Positions 16,020 to 23,638 are shown, counted from the stretch's first letter. The stretch: DNA of 56,432 nucleotides from an uncultured Prevotellaceae bacterium (GCA_947169245.1 CAMVPA010000022.1:1-56432), one strand, 5' to 3'. Program-made: numbers and translations. The notes: generated by a model from the letters alone, not told the origin.

Positions 16020-17741
16020 TTAGTCCACGGTGGCGCCCAGATACTTGCTCAGCAGCGGATGTTTCTTGTACATATACTCGCGCACGTACTTGGCCGTTTC
16101 CACATCCTCAAAGAGCGTCCAAATACCTGTGAGTTGTGCGTGCTGCATGCAGGGTATGGGTCCCTCAGTGTTGCCGCTCTCGTCAACGCCCTCCATCAGC
16201 GAGTTGCCCCACTCTTCCAGAATATCGAGCAGCTCAGTACGGTCGGTCATGGTCTCGCTGTTGAAGTGAGCCGCCAGTTTGTTACCGCATCTCACGGCCT
16301 CGCCGCCATAGACCTGGATTAAAAGGTCACCATTGTGGACAATGCGCTTGGCCTGCTCAGAATATTTAATTTTGCCTTCGATGCTGAACAAGTTCTCCAT
16401 TTCGGCTCTAATTTCACCATAGAAATGGCCATAGGTGTCAAGATAGGTCGTATCGACGAGGGCACGCATCAGGATGTTGCCGCCGTACCAGCCACGACTC
16501 ACGAACAAGGGGCCAAACTTGGCATCGAGGTCTTCGACGGTGGCCTCGGCACGCTTTGTGTCGCCGCTCTGCAAGAAGCGGGTCAGTTGGTAGTAGATCT
16601 TTCCGAAACTCTCAGTGAAGATGCCGCCGTAGTCGGGCACGTCCAATGCGTCAAGGGCTTTGGTAATCACCTCAATCTGCCAGTCTTCCAGGTATTCTCC
16701 CGTCAGTTTATCTTCAGAAACAGATCTGCCTAATTTCTTGAGCTTCGAATATTTACTCAGGTTTTGCGACTTGAAGTTCTTCTCCTGTTGCTCAATGCGT
16801 TTATACTGCTCTTCCAGCCCCTCGTCATCCAATACGCCGCCAATTTTGTTTGCCACAGTACTCAACTCGGAAGGCGAAACGAAGGCGTCGTAGACCGTGG
16901 CCGAGCGGTTGAACAGGTAGTTCAACTTGGCAGCACCCTTGGCTTCGTAGGCATCATATTGACCGTGACCCTCGAACTCCATGAAACCAAAGGCCATGCT
17001 CAAATCTAATTTCACACTAAGCGTATCAGAAGCAAAAACCGAGCTGTCGCGGGGAACGTCATGGTAATCAATGGTCTGTCGGGTGTTCTCAACGTAGGCA
17101 CTCTTGCTCAATACGTAGTCTGCCTTGATGGAATCATACGTTTGCTGCAGTTCCTCGATCTTGGCCCAGTTGAAGATGGGGTTAGGCATGCACATGGCAT
17201 CGGGGCTGAATTTCTGCTGGTGCTTCACTACGGTGTCGCCCTCGAACACGTAAACGAAGTTGTAGCCACGTCCCAGACCGTTGTTGCCGAACCACTGTGA
17301 GTATGCGTTCGTCGCGTCATGACCGCGATACTTCTGCGTCTGGCGCACGGGTACCAAGGTTTCGTCGCCATTGTAGGTCACAATCTTCAACGTCGTGGTG
17401 CGGTCGGCACCGGTGCGGTTCTCGTCGAAGCGCAGGCTCAGTGTCTGGTTGCCCTCAAAGAGCACCTGACTACCCTCCATGGCCACCCAGTCGGGATCGT
17501 CGGTGAGATAGGCAGCCCAGCCGCCGTCGCACTTCACGGGCACCTTCACGATGGCGCTCTCCACTTCGGTCTCCACGCCATAGGTCGTCAGGTCTTTGTC
17601 GATGGTGAGGTTGATGGGTGTCACCTCATAATCACCGCCATTGTCGTCATCATCCTTACAGGAAGTGACGCTGAGGCTCAGGCCGCACACCAGCGCGGCC
17701 ACGAGCCATGAGTTCATTCTTCTGTTCATTGTTGTTGTCAT
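16020..17741 (-). CDS. Divergent MACPF-like surface lipoprotein with BACON-like N-domain
   Basis: 573 residues. The signal peptide ends at SVTSC followed by KDDDD. A BACON-like domain spans about residues 40-138 (GGWAAYLTDDPDWVAMEG ... RTTTLKIVTYNGDE ... VPVRQTQK). GLGRGYNFVYVFEGD is the G-x-G-Y opening of a Bacteroidales MACPF domain. The signature is altered to AKFGPLFVSRGWYGGNI (409-422): the usual T-H after F-G is replaced by P-L, but the following GG is kept. A coiled-coil-like stretch (residues 305-345, EEQYKRIEQQEKNFKSQ) precedes it, and GPIPCMQHAQLTGIWTLF closes the domain. MACPF identity is inferred from the signature, order and context. An ATG four codons later is an alternative start. 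Confidence 0.75.
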   Translation of the reverse strand: MTTTMNRRMNSWLVAALVCGLSLSVTSCKDDDDNGGDYEVTPINLTIDKDLTTYGVETEVESAIVKVPVKCDGGWAAYLTDDPDWVAMEGSQVLFEGNQTLSLRFDENRTGADRTTTLKIVTYNGDETLVPVRQTQKYRGHDATNAYSQWFGNNGLGRGYNFVYVFEGDTVVKHQQKFSPDAMCMPNPIFNWAKIEELQQTYDSIKADYVLSKSAYVENTRQTIDYHDVPRDSSVFASDTLSVKLDLSMAFGFMEFEGHGQYDAYEAKGAAKLNYLFNRSATVYDAFVSPSELSTVANKIGGVLDDEGLEEQYKRIEQQEKNFKSQNLSKYSKLKKLGRSVSEDKLTGEYLEDWQIEVITKALDALDVPDYGGIFTESFGKIYYQLTRFLQSGDTKRAEATVEDLDAKFGPLFVSRGWYGGNILMRALVDTTYLDTYGHFYGEIRAEMENLFSIEGKIKYSEQAKRIVHNGDLLIQVYGGEAVRCGNKLAAHFNSETMTDRTELLDILEEWGNSLMEGVDESGNTEGPIPCMQHAQLTGIWTLFEDVETAKYVREYMYKKHPLLSKYLGATVD

Positions 17742-17780
17742 TTTAATGAGTTATTATAATATTTGTTATTTACTTATCAC

Positions 17781-19919
17781 TTAGTCCTCTGTGGCTCCGC
17801 CGTTATACTTGAAGGCCATGAAGGGGATGGCCTTGGCCATTCCGAAGACAAGGTCGGCATCATCCGACGTATCGTAGCACGGCCAGTAGTAGAAACTGAA
17901 CATCAAGACACTACCTTCATTGTTTTGCGTGGTCGTCCAATAATAATCCCTGTAACCCAAGGAACTGAACATATCAGGCACATCAACGCCTGCCGCTGAG
18001 AAGATACTCCTGATTTTCGCGGCCTCCGATGTCATGTCGTAAGCCTGACCAGTCCAGTCGTAGCCGAAGCCCTTATAGGCTAGCACCCACTGTCCGCTGC
18101 TGGGCAGGAACCAGTCGCTGAAGTTGCCCGTGGCCATGGCTTCATAATTGAGTTTAGTGCTCAAACGGTAGCATTCGGTTGCTGCAGGATGGTTATGAGC
18201 GTGGTCAACGACACATCCATACAGTTTCTTGGTAGCTGCAATGCCGTTGAGTGGGCCGCTCATCTCGGCGATGCTGTTCACCGCAGGTGTGGTGCATGGC
18301 TCATGTAATTCAGCCCAAGAATAGTCATAAGCAACCCACTTCACTAATTTTGTAGGCTCGAGCGCCATAGCCAGTCCGTTCCACGCTTCGTCTTTCTCTA
18401 CACGCTTCTTGCCGTTCAGTGCGCAGACTATGGCGATAGCCTCGGTGCCATTGTCCTCGGCAGATTCCTTATCTATGTAGAACTTGCCGTCGGCACCTAT
18501 CAAGCAGCCCACCATGGGCTCTTCTATAGGCGGATAGGAAACCGGAGCCTCGGTTATCTCGGGTTCTGTAAGCAGTTCGGTGGTGGGCAGGACGTCATGA
18601 TAGTAGCGATAGACCTCCTTGGTACCTGGGATGTTCGTGTATTTATCGCATTTGCCCGTGCTCGACAGTTGCTTGCCCTTGAGCACGCGGAATGCCCACG
18701 CAGAATAGACTTCGGATTGGGCGAAAAATACGGGGTATTTAGAACTTGGTATATTGTATCCTGTCATCGTGAAGTCTAAGCCCTGTTCGAAATCGCGCAT
18801 ATCACGCTTTATATCTATAAAGGTAGCCTTGTGCATGTTCAGCTCCTTGCCTGTGCCGTTCTCGTAATTGGCGGTATAGAGCGTACAGTTCCATCCTGTC
18901 ATCCAACTATAGCCTTTGTAGAGCATGGAAATTCCAAAATTATTAGGTGTTAAATAAGTCTTCAAGGTTCTCTTGGGTGAATTCAGGGCCAGTGTCCAGA
19001 TATCATTCGCGTCCCAAGCCTTACAGACGTTCTTCCAGAAGTACTGGTTGTGGTATTTCAGGTTGGCGGCCTTGAAGTCGTAGAAGATTTTCAGGCCCTT
19101 GGTGCCCGACGTGGCATTCTTCTCCCATTCCTCGGGATAGAGTATGGCGTAGAGCATCTCTGCAAAGTTCTGCATGTTTTCCTTGTCGGTGCCCAGTTTG
19201 GTGGGCAGACGCCACGTCTTGCCGTCTTTCGAGTACTCGTAGATGTTCGCTTGGGGCAGGACGTTGAGGCACGCCCAGTGGCTGTCTTCCTTGCCCTCGG
19301 GGCCGAAGGCGGGGCGCACGCAAATCCAGTACTCGGTGACTGTGGAGCCATCCTTGTTGGTCACCTCACGGCTCACCACGTCGCCGAAGCGGTAGTAGGC
19401 GCGTCCGTCGAACTTGCTGTTGTCGTTGGCCTGCTCGGGCGAGCGATAGACAATCTTCTGCAGGTGTGGCACCTGCTTGATGTCTACGTCGACGGTGGCC
19501 CACGACGAGCCGTCGTTGGTGCGGGTGTAGGTCATCGTGCCCAGGTTGTCGTCGCGCCAGGTGTAGGTCTGGGTGTTCTCGTCAATGCTGGCGTCGGCCA
19601 GGTTGGCGAAGCGCTCGGCGGCGGCCTCCATCGTGTTGGTGTTCACGATGCGCGTGTTGGCGTCGCGGTCGTCCTCCTTGCCGATGGTGGGCTCGTAGGT
19701 CTTCGAGAGGAAGTCGTCGTCGGCAGCGCTGACGTCGGCCAGCAGGCTCAGCACGCTGTAGGCGTTGTTCTGCTGCTCCAGGCGCTCGAGCTCCTGCTGT
19801 TCCTTCTCCTCTTCAGAGAGTTTGTCGTCATCGTCTTTACAGGAAGTGACACCCAGGCTGAGGCCGCACACCAGCGCGACCAGGAGCCAGAGGTGGAAGA
19901 TGTTGTTGGTCTTCTTCAT
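17781..19919 (-). CDS. Array surface lipoprotein P2: divergent N-domain with FISUMP-like C-terminus
   Basis: 712 residues from the ATG at 19919. The start was chosen because the signal peptide (MKKTNNIFHLWLLVALVCG, then LSLGVTSC and KDDDD) is the same as that of P5 and the frame before it is leader. The N-domain is a distant version of the array's: KTYEPTIGKEDDRD, SWATVDVDIKQVPHLQKIVY and SPEQAN match the pattern in P1/P3/P4/P5. The long middle is unique. The C-terminus (NFSDWFLPSSGQWVLAYKGF ... YYWTTTQNNEGSVL ... AIPFMAF) follows the DUF1566/FISUMP pattern. The 55-bp spacer upstream is identical to that upstream of P5. It lies 39 bp upstream of the first MACPF gene, consistent with one operon. 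Confidence 0.85.
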   Translation of the reverse strand: MKKTNNIFHLWLLVALVCGLSLGVTSCKDDDDKLSEEEKEQQELERLEQQNNAYSVLSLLADVSAADDDFLSKTYEPTIGKEDDRDANTRIVNTNTMEAAAERFANLADASIDENTQTYTWRDDNLGTMTYTRTNDGSSWATVDVDIKQVPHLQKIVYRSPEQANDNSKFDGRAYYRFGDVVSREVTNKDGSTVTEYWICVRPAFGPEGKEDSHWACLNVLPQANIYEYSKDGKTWRLPTKLGTDKENMQNFAEMLYAILYPEEWEKNATSGTKGLKIFYDFKAANLKYHNQYFWKNVCKAWDANDIWTLALNSPKRTLKTYLTPNNFGISMLYKGYSWMTGWNCTLYTANYENGTGKELNMHKATFIDIKRDMRDFEQGLDFTMTGYNIPSSKYPVFFAQSEVYSAWAFRVLKGKQLSSTGKCDKYTNIPGTKEVYRYYHDVLPTTELLTEPEITEAPVSYPPIEEPMVGCLIGADGKFYIDKESAEDNGTEAIAIVCALNGKKRVEKDEAWNGLAMALEPTKLVKWVAYDYSWAELHEPCTTPAVNSIAEMSGPLNGIAATKKLYGCVVDHAHNHPAATECYRLSTKLNYEAMATGNFSDWFLPSSGQWVLAYKGFGYDWTGQAYDMTSEAAKIRSIFSAAGVDVPDMFSSLGYRDYYWTTTQNNEGSVLMFSFYYWPCYDTSDDADLVFGMAKAIPFMAFKYNGGATED

Positions 19920-19974
19920 TGTCGTTGTGTTTGTTAGTAATATTATTTGTTTTGTTGTTTCGTTCTGCTGATTG

Positions 19975-21969
19975 TCAGAAGGCGAAGAAGGGGCGGAGGT
20001 AGACATAGTCGGATGGCTCGATATTGCTGGCGCTCCTGAAGAATGCCCAGCCGGTTTTCCATTCTAGTTTGACAAACACACCTTTATTTGCACTCGCACC
20101 TTGAGCCGAGCTGGTCCAATAGGTTCCAGCCAGATTTATCTTACTGCCGTAAGTGTTAGTGTAGGTATTTATTGTGAATAGAGGCGTGCCAGAGAAAGGC
20201 TTCGTCCAATAGTCGTTCTCGTTGGGCCATGAAGCACCGCCCAGTCCGGGAGAGCAGAGCGCGGCTCCCCATTGTGCCGTTGTGGGAATGAACCAGCCAG
20301 AGCTCTCCATAGGGGCTTCTGGTTTCCAGTCACTGACCAAACTGGCGGCTTTCAAATCTGCGTATTCAAGAGCCTGCGTCTTGTCGTAGCCGCTGAAGTC
20401 GTTCCAGGCGCTTTCGTGGGTATTGCCTATGTAGCCGTTGTCCTCGGAATAGGGTTCATCGGGAACCTCCCAGTTGGGAAAGTATTTACCTTCCTCTTTG
20501 TATGACATCACCAGTCCGTGGCCGCCGTTGTTGTTTGTCTCCACTACGTTCTTGCTCCACTCTGAGCCATAGTTCACAAAGACCACGATGCCCAGTGGCG
20601 TATGTCCGTACTCCTGTGCCTGCAGGGCGTTTTCGTAGAGGTAGCCGTCGTCGGCGTAGCACTTGCCCACGTCGTCCTTGGTGGCGTTCACAGCTTTGAC
20701 GCCCAGCTCCAGCTTGTCGTTCAGCGCACTGTATTCGAGCTCGGAGCCTGACACCGTTTTGGAGGTGTGGATGACGTTCATCGTGTAGTCGTTGCCGCCG
20801 AGCCAGTCTCTCCACTCACTGTCTTTGACATATTTCTTTTCGCCGCAAGACACTTGGTCACTGCTGGTGCAGTTGTTTGGTACTAAAGCATACTTGGCCT
20901 TGCGATAGTAGTAGGCGGGCACATAGGCATAATCGTCGGTAATAATGGCATCGTAATAGATGTAGGCGCTTTTCGAGTCGTTCAGGTTGAACACCACGCC
21001 CTTGTCGTTGTTGAAGCCGTCGGGGAAGAGGTGCCACAGCTTGCCCGACCTGCTGGGCTTCCTGTTGGCGGCTTTGCCCTCTATGAAGGCCTTGATGTTG
21101 GCCACCTTGGCCTTGTTCTTCGCCATGAAATCGACGTAGTCCTTGATATCCTCAACGGTTGTCGAATGCTCATGGGCGTTGTTGTAGGGATACCAGCAGC
21201 CCTCATCGTCACCATCGACGTTGATGCTCTCGTCACCTCCCGGATTGGGGTCTTTGTTCATGTGGACCAGTGTGCTGCGGTAGCCATTGTCGGCCACGCA
21301 AACATAGTAGCCCGAACACAAGCCGCTGCTGGCGGGCACCCACACCACGTCGCCCAGCTGGTAGGCGCTGTTGCCATTGTCGGGGAAGGCGTCGGGGCTG
21401 AGGTAGTCGATGCGCTCCAAGTGGGGAATGCACGGGATGTCCACCTCCACGTAGCCGTAGCGGCGCGGGCCGCCGTCGCGGTGGAAGGTGAGCGTGCCGA
21501 GGGTGAACGTCTTGCCGTCAGGCAGGATAGGCAGGTTGCGCAAGTCGAGCAGGTAGCCGTCAGCCGTCGGGGTGTACATACGCACGGCATCGGCGCTGTC
21601 GAGGCCGGCGATGGAGCGGAACAACAGTTCGGCCTCCGCTGTACTCCCGCTCTTCACGACACGCACCGTCGCGCCCGCGTCGTCGAGCGTCATGCCATAG
21701 GTGGGCTCGTGGGTCTCGTTCACTACGTCGGGCGTTATGTTCTCTAAGCCAGCCAAGCTGCGCATGGTGCTGATGACCGCACTCTGGCAGGCCATCTGGT
21801 AGCGCTCCTGCTCGGTGAGCAGCGAGTCGGGGACGTACGTCTTGCCGTCCTCCGTCACGATGCGCTCGTCTATTTTCTCATCGTCGTCGTCCTTACAGGA
21901 CGTGACGCTCAGGCCGAGGCCGCACACCAGCGCGCCCATCAGCAAAAAACGGGAAAACATGTTCTTCAT
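19975..21969 (-). CDS. Array surface lipoprotein P1: shared N-terminal domain with DUF1566/FISUMP-like C-terminus, first gene of the array
   Basis: 664 residues. MKNMFSRFLLMGALVCGLGL leads to lipobox SVTSC and KDDDDEK. N-domain (KIDERIVTEDGKTYVP, TLTFHRDGGPRRYGYVEVDI, LERIDYLSPDAFPDN) to about residue 210, then a Gly/Tyr/Cys-containing segment (SGLCSGYYVCVADNGYRSTL) and a variable centre. The C-terminal third is almost the same DNA as in P3. It ends in YLRPFFAF. This is the promoter-proximal gene: a TATCTTTG box lies 64 bp upstream and no gene follows upstream for 250 bp. The seven array genes behind it have gaps of 55 bp or less up to P3, one gap of 74 bp and one of 55 bp, consistent with one long transcript. 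Confidence 0.85.
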   Translation of the reverse strand: MKNMFSRFLLMGALVCGLGLSVTSCKDDDDEKIDERIVTEDGKTYVPDSLLTEQERYQMACQSAVISTMRSLAGLENITPDVVNETHEPTYGMTLDDAGATVRVVKSGSTAEAELLFRSIAGLDSADAVRMYTPTADGYLLDLRNLPILPDGKTFTLGTLTFHRDGGPRRYGYVEVDIPCIPHLERIDYLSPDAFPDNGNSAYQLGDVVWVPASSGLCSGYYVCVADNGYRSTLVHMNKDPNPGGDESINVDGDDEGCWYPYNNAHEHSTTVEDIKDYVDFMAKNKAKVANIKAFIEGKAANRKPSRSGKLWHLFPDGFNNDKGVVFNLNDSKSAYIYYDAIITDDYAYVPAYYYRKAKYALVPNNCTSSDQVSCGEKKYVKDSEWRDWLGGNDYTMNVIHTSKTVSGSELEYSALNDKLELGVKAVNATKDDVGKCYADDGYLYENALQAQEYGHTPLGIVVFVNYGSEWSKNVVETNNNGGHGLVMSYKEEGKYFPNWEVPDEPYSEDNGYIGNTHESAWNDFSGYDKTQALEYADLKAASLVSDWKPEAPMESSGWFIPTTAQWGAALCSPGLGGASWPNENDYWTKPFSGTPLFTINTYTNTYGSKINLAGTYWTSSAQGASANKGVFVKLEWKTGWAFFRSASNIEPSDYVYLRPFFAF
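20059..20643. repeat. 585-bp block apparently identical to 9711-10295
   Basis: Partner copy of the block in P3. It lies inside P1 and encodes its C-terminal module. The identity includes third codon positions, so it reflects recent copying rather than protein-level selection. Confidence 0.85.
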
Positions 21970-22032
21970 TTTGATTGCTTATTTTGCTCATTATAGTATA
22001 ACCGGTCGTTAGTAATCTGATTGTTTCGACTG

Positions 22033-22040
22033 CAAAGATA
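22033..22040 (-). promoter_or_regulatory. Bacteroidetes -7 box (TATCTTTG), probable promoter of the lipoprotein/MACPF array
   Basis: The minus strand reads TTTTTCGTATCTTTGCAGTC. The box is 64 bp before the P1 start. No clear -33 TTG is present at the usual distance. It is the only good promoter signal I see upstream of the eight-gene array. Confidence 0.6.
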
Positions 22041-22141
22041 CGAAAAATTGGTTAAAGCCCACCGCCCTCCCCCCTTAAACAATGTTAAAAGGGGCGTTGC
22101 GTCAAAACTCTTATACTAATTGCTGTTCTTCATGTACCCCT

Positions 22142-22177
22142 TCCGTGTCCCCTCTCCAATTGGCGAGGGGACACGGA
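22142..22177. repeat. Perfect 13-bp inverted repeat, REP-like hairpin
   Basis: TCCGTGTCCCCTC (22142-22154) and GAGGGGACACGGA (22165-22177) are exact complements around a loop holding CCAATTGG. It belongs to the same family as the CCCCTCCC/GGGAGGGG elements elsewhere in the window. On the minus strand it lies about 45 bp after the 23-codon small ORF and upstream of the array promoter, so it may end or stabilise the small transcript. Confidence 0.7.
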
Positions 22178-22220
22178 GGGGGAAGCGCGGGTCTCGGCGG
22201 TATTACTTTATGCGATGTCT

Positions 22221-22292
22221 TTAGATGAACTCCAAAAGACGTTTGGCATACTCATTAACATCGGTTAAAGCATTTCTGTTGTTTGCTTCCAT
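22221..22292 (-). CDS. Small ORF of 23 residues with its own promoter and strong RBS
   Basis: ATG at 22292 to TAA at 22221 encodes MEANNRNALTDVNEYAKRLL followed by EFI. The start is preceded by AAGGAGTATT, an unusually good Shine-Dalgarno for this organism, and a TATCTTTG box lies 32 bp upstream. The peptide is charged and could form one amphipathic helix (VNEYAKRLLEFI); it has no signal peptide or membrane segment. It might be a small regulatory or toxin-like peptide, a leader peptide, or the undamaged start of a lost gene. I do not recognise a family. The spacing of promoter, RBS, frame and hairpin makes it likely to be expressed. Confidence 0.5.
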   Translation of the reverse strand: MEANNRNALTDVNEYAKRLLEFI

Positions 22293-22323
22293 AATACTCC
22301 TTGTTTAGATGTTTCTTGGGGGA

Positions 22324-22331
22324 CAAAGATA
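22324..22331 (-). promoter_or_regulatory. -7 box (TATCTTTG) for the small ORF
   Basis: The minus strand reads ATAGTTGTATCTTTGTCCCC. It is 32 bp before the small ORF's ATG. This box and about 50 bp upstream of it are similar to the promoter region of the VanX-type gene at 23449-23505. Confidence 0.6.
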
Positions 22332-22380
22332 CAACTATTTCCCCAGATATCCAAGGATATTCGAGTTCTTTTATCCGTTT
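22324..22380. repeat. Promoter-region duplication, copy A
   Basis: This stretch matches 23449-23505 closely (CAAAGATAC, ACTATTTCCCC, ATATCCAA, GATATTCGAG and TTATCCGTTT are shared in order and spacing). The two copies flank the VanX-type gene in the same orientation. Copy A runs up to that gene's stop codon. Confidence 0.75.
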
Positions 22381-23225
22381 CATTTACCCAATTGCTTCAC
22401 GGGGAATGTGAAATAGGTATTGGGGAAGGGTTCGTCCTTCAGCGTGAAGTGCCACCATTCCGAGTCTAAGGGCTTGAAGCCGTGGGCGAGCATGGCGCGG
22501 CGGAGAATCATGCGGTTCTGGAACTGCTCAGGGGTGATAGCCCCTCTCCCCGCTCCCACCGTAGGGAGGAGAGCCGCTGACGCTAAGGAATCCCCCTCCC
22601 TTGGGGAGGGGTTAGGGGTAGGCTTTCCCGTGTATTCACCCGTCTCGGGATTGCCGCAGAAGTCGGGATGGCTCTCGGGGCCGAACCAGTCGAAGGTGCC
22701 GCCCATGTCGAGTTCCTTCTCCGTCGCCATGTCGAACAGCGTCAGGTCAACGGTGCTGCCACGCGTGTGACCGCTCTTCTCCATGATGTACTCTTGTTCG
22801 AAGAGCACGCTCTTGTCGAGGTCGGGATAGAAGTAGGGCTTCATCTTTGTGTCCGAGAGGTCGGCAGCCCAGCGCACAAAATGGTCAACGGCCTTCTGCG
22901 GACGGTAGGCATCGTAGACCTTCAGGCGATAGCCCTGCGACATCACGTCGTCGCTCACTTCCTTCAGGGCTTTTGCGGCCTGTTTCGTGAGCAGTGCCGT
23001 CGGCTCCTCGTAGCCGTCGATGCGGGCACCCACGAAATTGTAAGTGCTGTAGTAGCGAATCTCCAGGATGGCGTCGGGCACGGCTTCGCTGAGGATCACG
23101 AACTGGCTGCTGTCATCAGTCGGACTGACCACAGGATTATCCTCGTCGCTGTTGCAACAGGTTATCACACATGCGCCGCTGATTATCAGGATGGCGGCTA
23201 TCATCCAGTGCATCATCTTTTTCAT
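22380..23225 (-). CDS. D-alanyl-D-alanine dipeptidase (VanX/DdpX type, M15D), exported
   Basis: 281 residues. The N-terminal hydrophobic segment and TCCNSDED suggest a lipoprotein signal (Cys23 or Cys24). Family M15D features are present: VPDAILEIRYYSTYNFVG, YRLKVYDAYRPQKAV, the zinc motif SGHTRGSTVD (S-x-H-x(6)-D) and the second motif SEWWHF (E-x-W-H). Such enzymes cut D-Ala-D-Ala, used in cell-wall recycling or, in vancomycin resistance, to remove the drug target. No VanA/VanH partners are nearby, so a recycling role is more likely. Between EYTG and ITPEQFQNRM there is an extra ~29-residue segment containing PTPNPSPREG, encoded by a repeat element inserted in frame in a surface loop. The gene has its own promoter and a 223-bp leader. 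Confidence 0.88.
   Translation of the reverse strand: MKKMMHWMIAAILIISGACVITCCNSDEDNPVVSPTDDSSQFVILSEAVPDAILEIRYYSTYNFVGARIDGYEEPTALLTKQAAKALKEVSDDVMSQGYRLKVYDAYRPQKAVDHFVRWAADLSDTKMKPYFYPDLDKSVLFEQEYIMEKSGHTRGSTVDLTLFDMATEKELDMGGTFDWFGPESHPDFCGNPETGEYTGKPTPNPSPREGDSLASAALLPTVGAGRGAITPEQFQNRMILRRAMLAHGFKPLDSEWWHFTLKDEPFPNTYFTFPVKQLGK
22538..22627. mobile_element. REP-like element inserted in frame within the VanX-type gene
   Basis: The plus strand holds CCCCTCTCCCCGCTCCC and, about 45 bp further on, CCCCCTCCCTTGGGGAGGGG, the arms of the repeat family found at 2498, 22142 and 26666. Read in the gene's frame it gives PTPNPSPREG and GAGRGA, the translation typical of such elements in Bacteroidales. 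The insert is a multiple of three with no stop, so the protein remains open. Confidence 0.75.
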
Positions 23226-23323
23226 TGTCGTTCAGCTTTTTATTGTTATACATTATTAATTTCTATTGTCCGTCTGCAGCCTTGTCTTCTTATCCGTCGT
23301 CTCCGGCTGCCTTCACAAACGGA

Positions 23324-23358
23324 ATCCGCCGGGAACACCTGCAGTAGTCTCGGCGGAT
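23324..23358. promoter_or_regulatory. Hairpin in the leader of the VanX-type gene
   Basis: ATCCGCCG (23324-23331) pairs with CGGCGGAT (23351-23358) across a 19-base loop. It lies between the promoter at 23449 and the ATG at 23225, in a leader of about 215 bases with no convincing ORF. It could modulate expression; this is inferred only from pairing. Confidence 0.35.
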
Positions 23359-23448
23359 AGAATCTCGTGGGGGAAGTGTGGGGGTTATTCGTGCATGTTC
23401 TGCGCGTGGCAGGCATCGCGGATGATGCAATTGTTTTTATAATCGCTG

Positions 23449-23456
23449 CAAAGATA
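23449..23456 (-). promoter_or_regulatory. -7 box (TATCTTTG) for the VanX-type gene
   Basis: The minus strand reads ATAGTCGTATCTTTGCAGCG, 223 bp before the gene's ATG. The box and upstream sequence are copy B of the duplicated promoter region (23449-23505). Confidence 0.6.
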
Positions 23457-23505
23457 CGACTATTTCCCCTAATATCCAAAGATATTCGAGATTATTTATC
23501 CGTTT
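23449..23505. repeat. Promoter-region duplication, copy B
   Basis: Second copy of the sequence at 22324-22380, in direct orientation 1125 bp away. The similarity is strongest over CTATTTCCCC, ATATCCAA and GATATTCGAG. Confidence 0.75.
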
Positions 23506-23558
23506 GTGTCAGTAAGTCAAAGAACGTATGTGAAAAGTCAGGAACGGAGAGGGGGCGT

Positions 23559-23604
23559 CTAACCCTTCACTGGCGCCATTTGGCACTGTAATCCAGCGGG
23601 TTAG
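23559..23604. terminator. Stem-loop after the HU-like gene, possible terminator
   Basis: CTAACCC (23559-23565) pairs with GGGTTAG (23598-23604), CTGG with CCAG inside it, and GCCATTTGGC forms an inner hairpin. It lies 35 bp beyond the stop of the HU-like gene. There is no T-run, so termination is uncertain. Confidence 0.35.
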
Positions 23605-23638
23605 CGTGAAGAGTACAGGGGAGCGGAGGTGAGGAGCC

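Noticed and set aside
5316..21969. The lectin-like C-termini and paralogue variation suggested variable proteins of a diversity-generating retroelement.
   Set aside because: No reverse transcriptase gene, no template repeat and no adenine-limited variation are visible. Differences look like gene conversion of long blocks.
22380..23225. The VanX-type gene considered as vancomycin resistance.
   Set aside because: No VanH, VanA/B ligase or VanRS genes lie nearby, and Gram-negative bacteria commonly have such dipeptidases.
23226..23448. A short Arg/Pro-rich open frame in the leader of the VanX-type gene.
   Set aside because: It has no RBS, poor composition and no conserved pattern; the region more likely is an untranslated leader.
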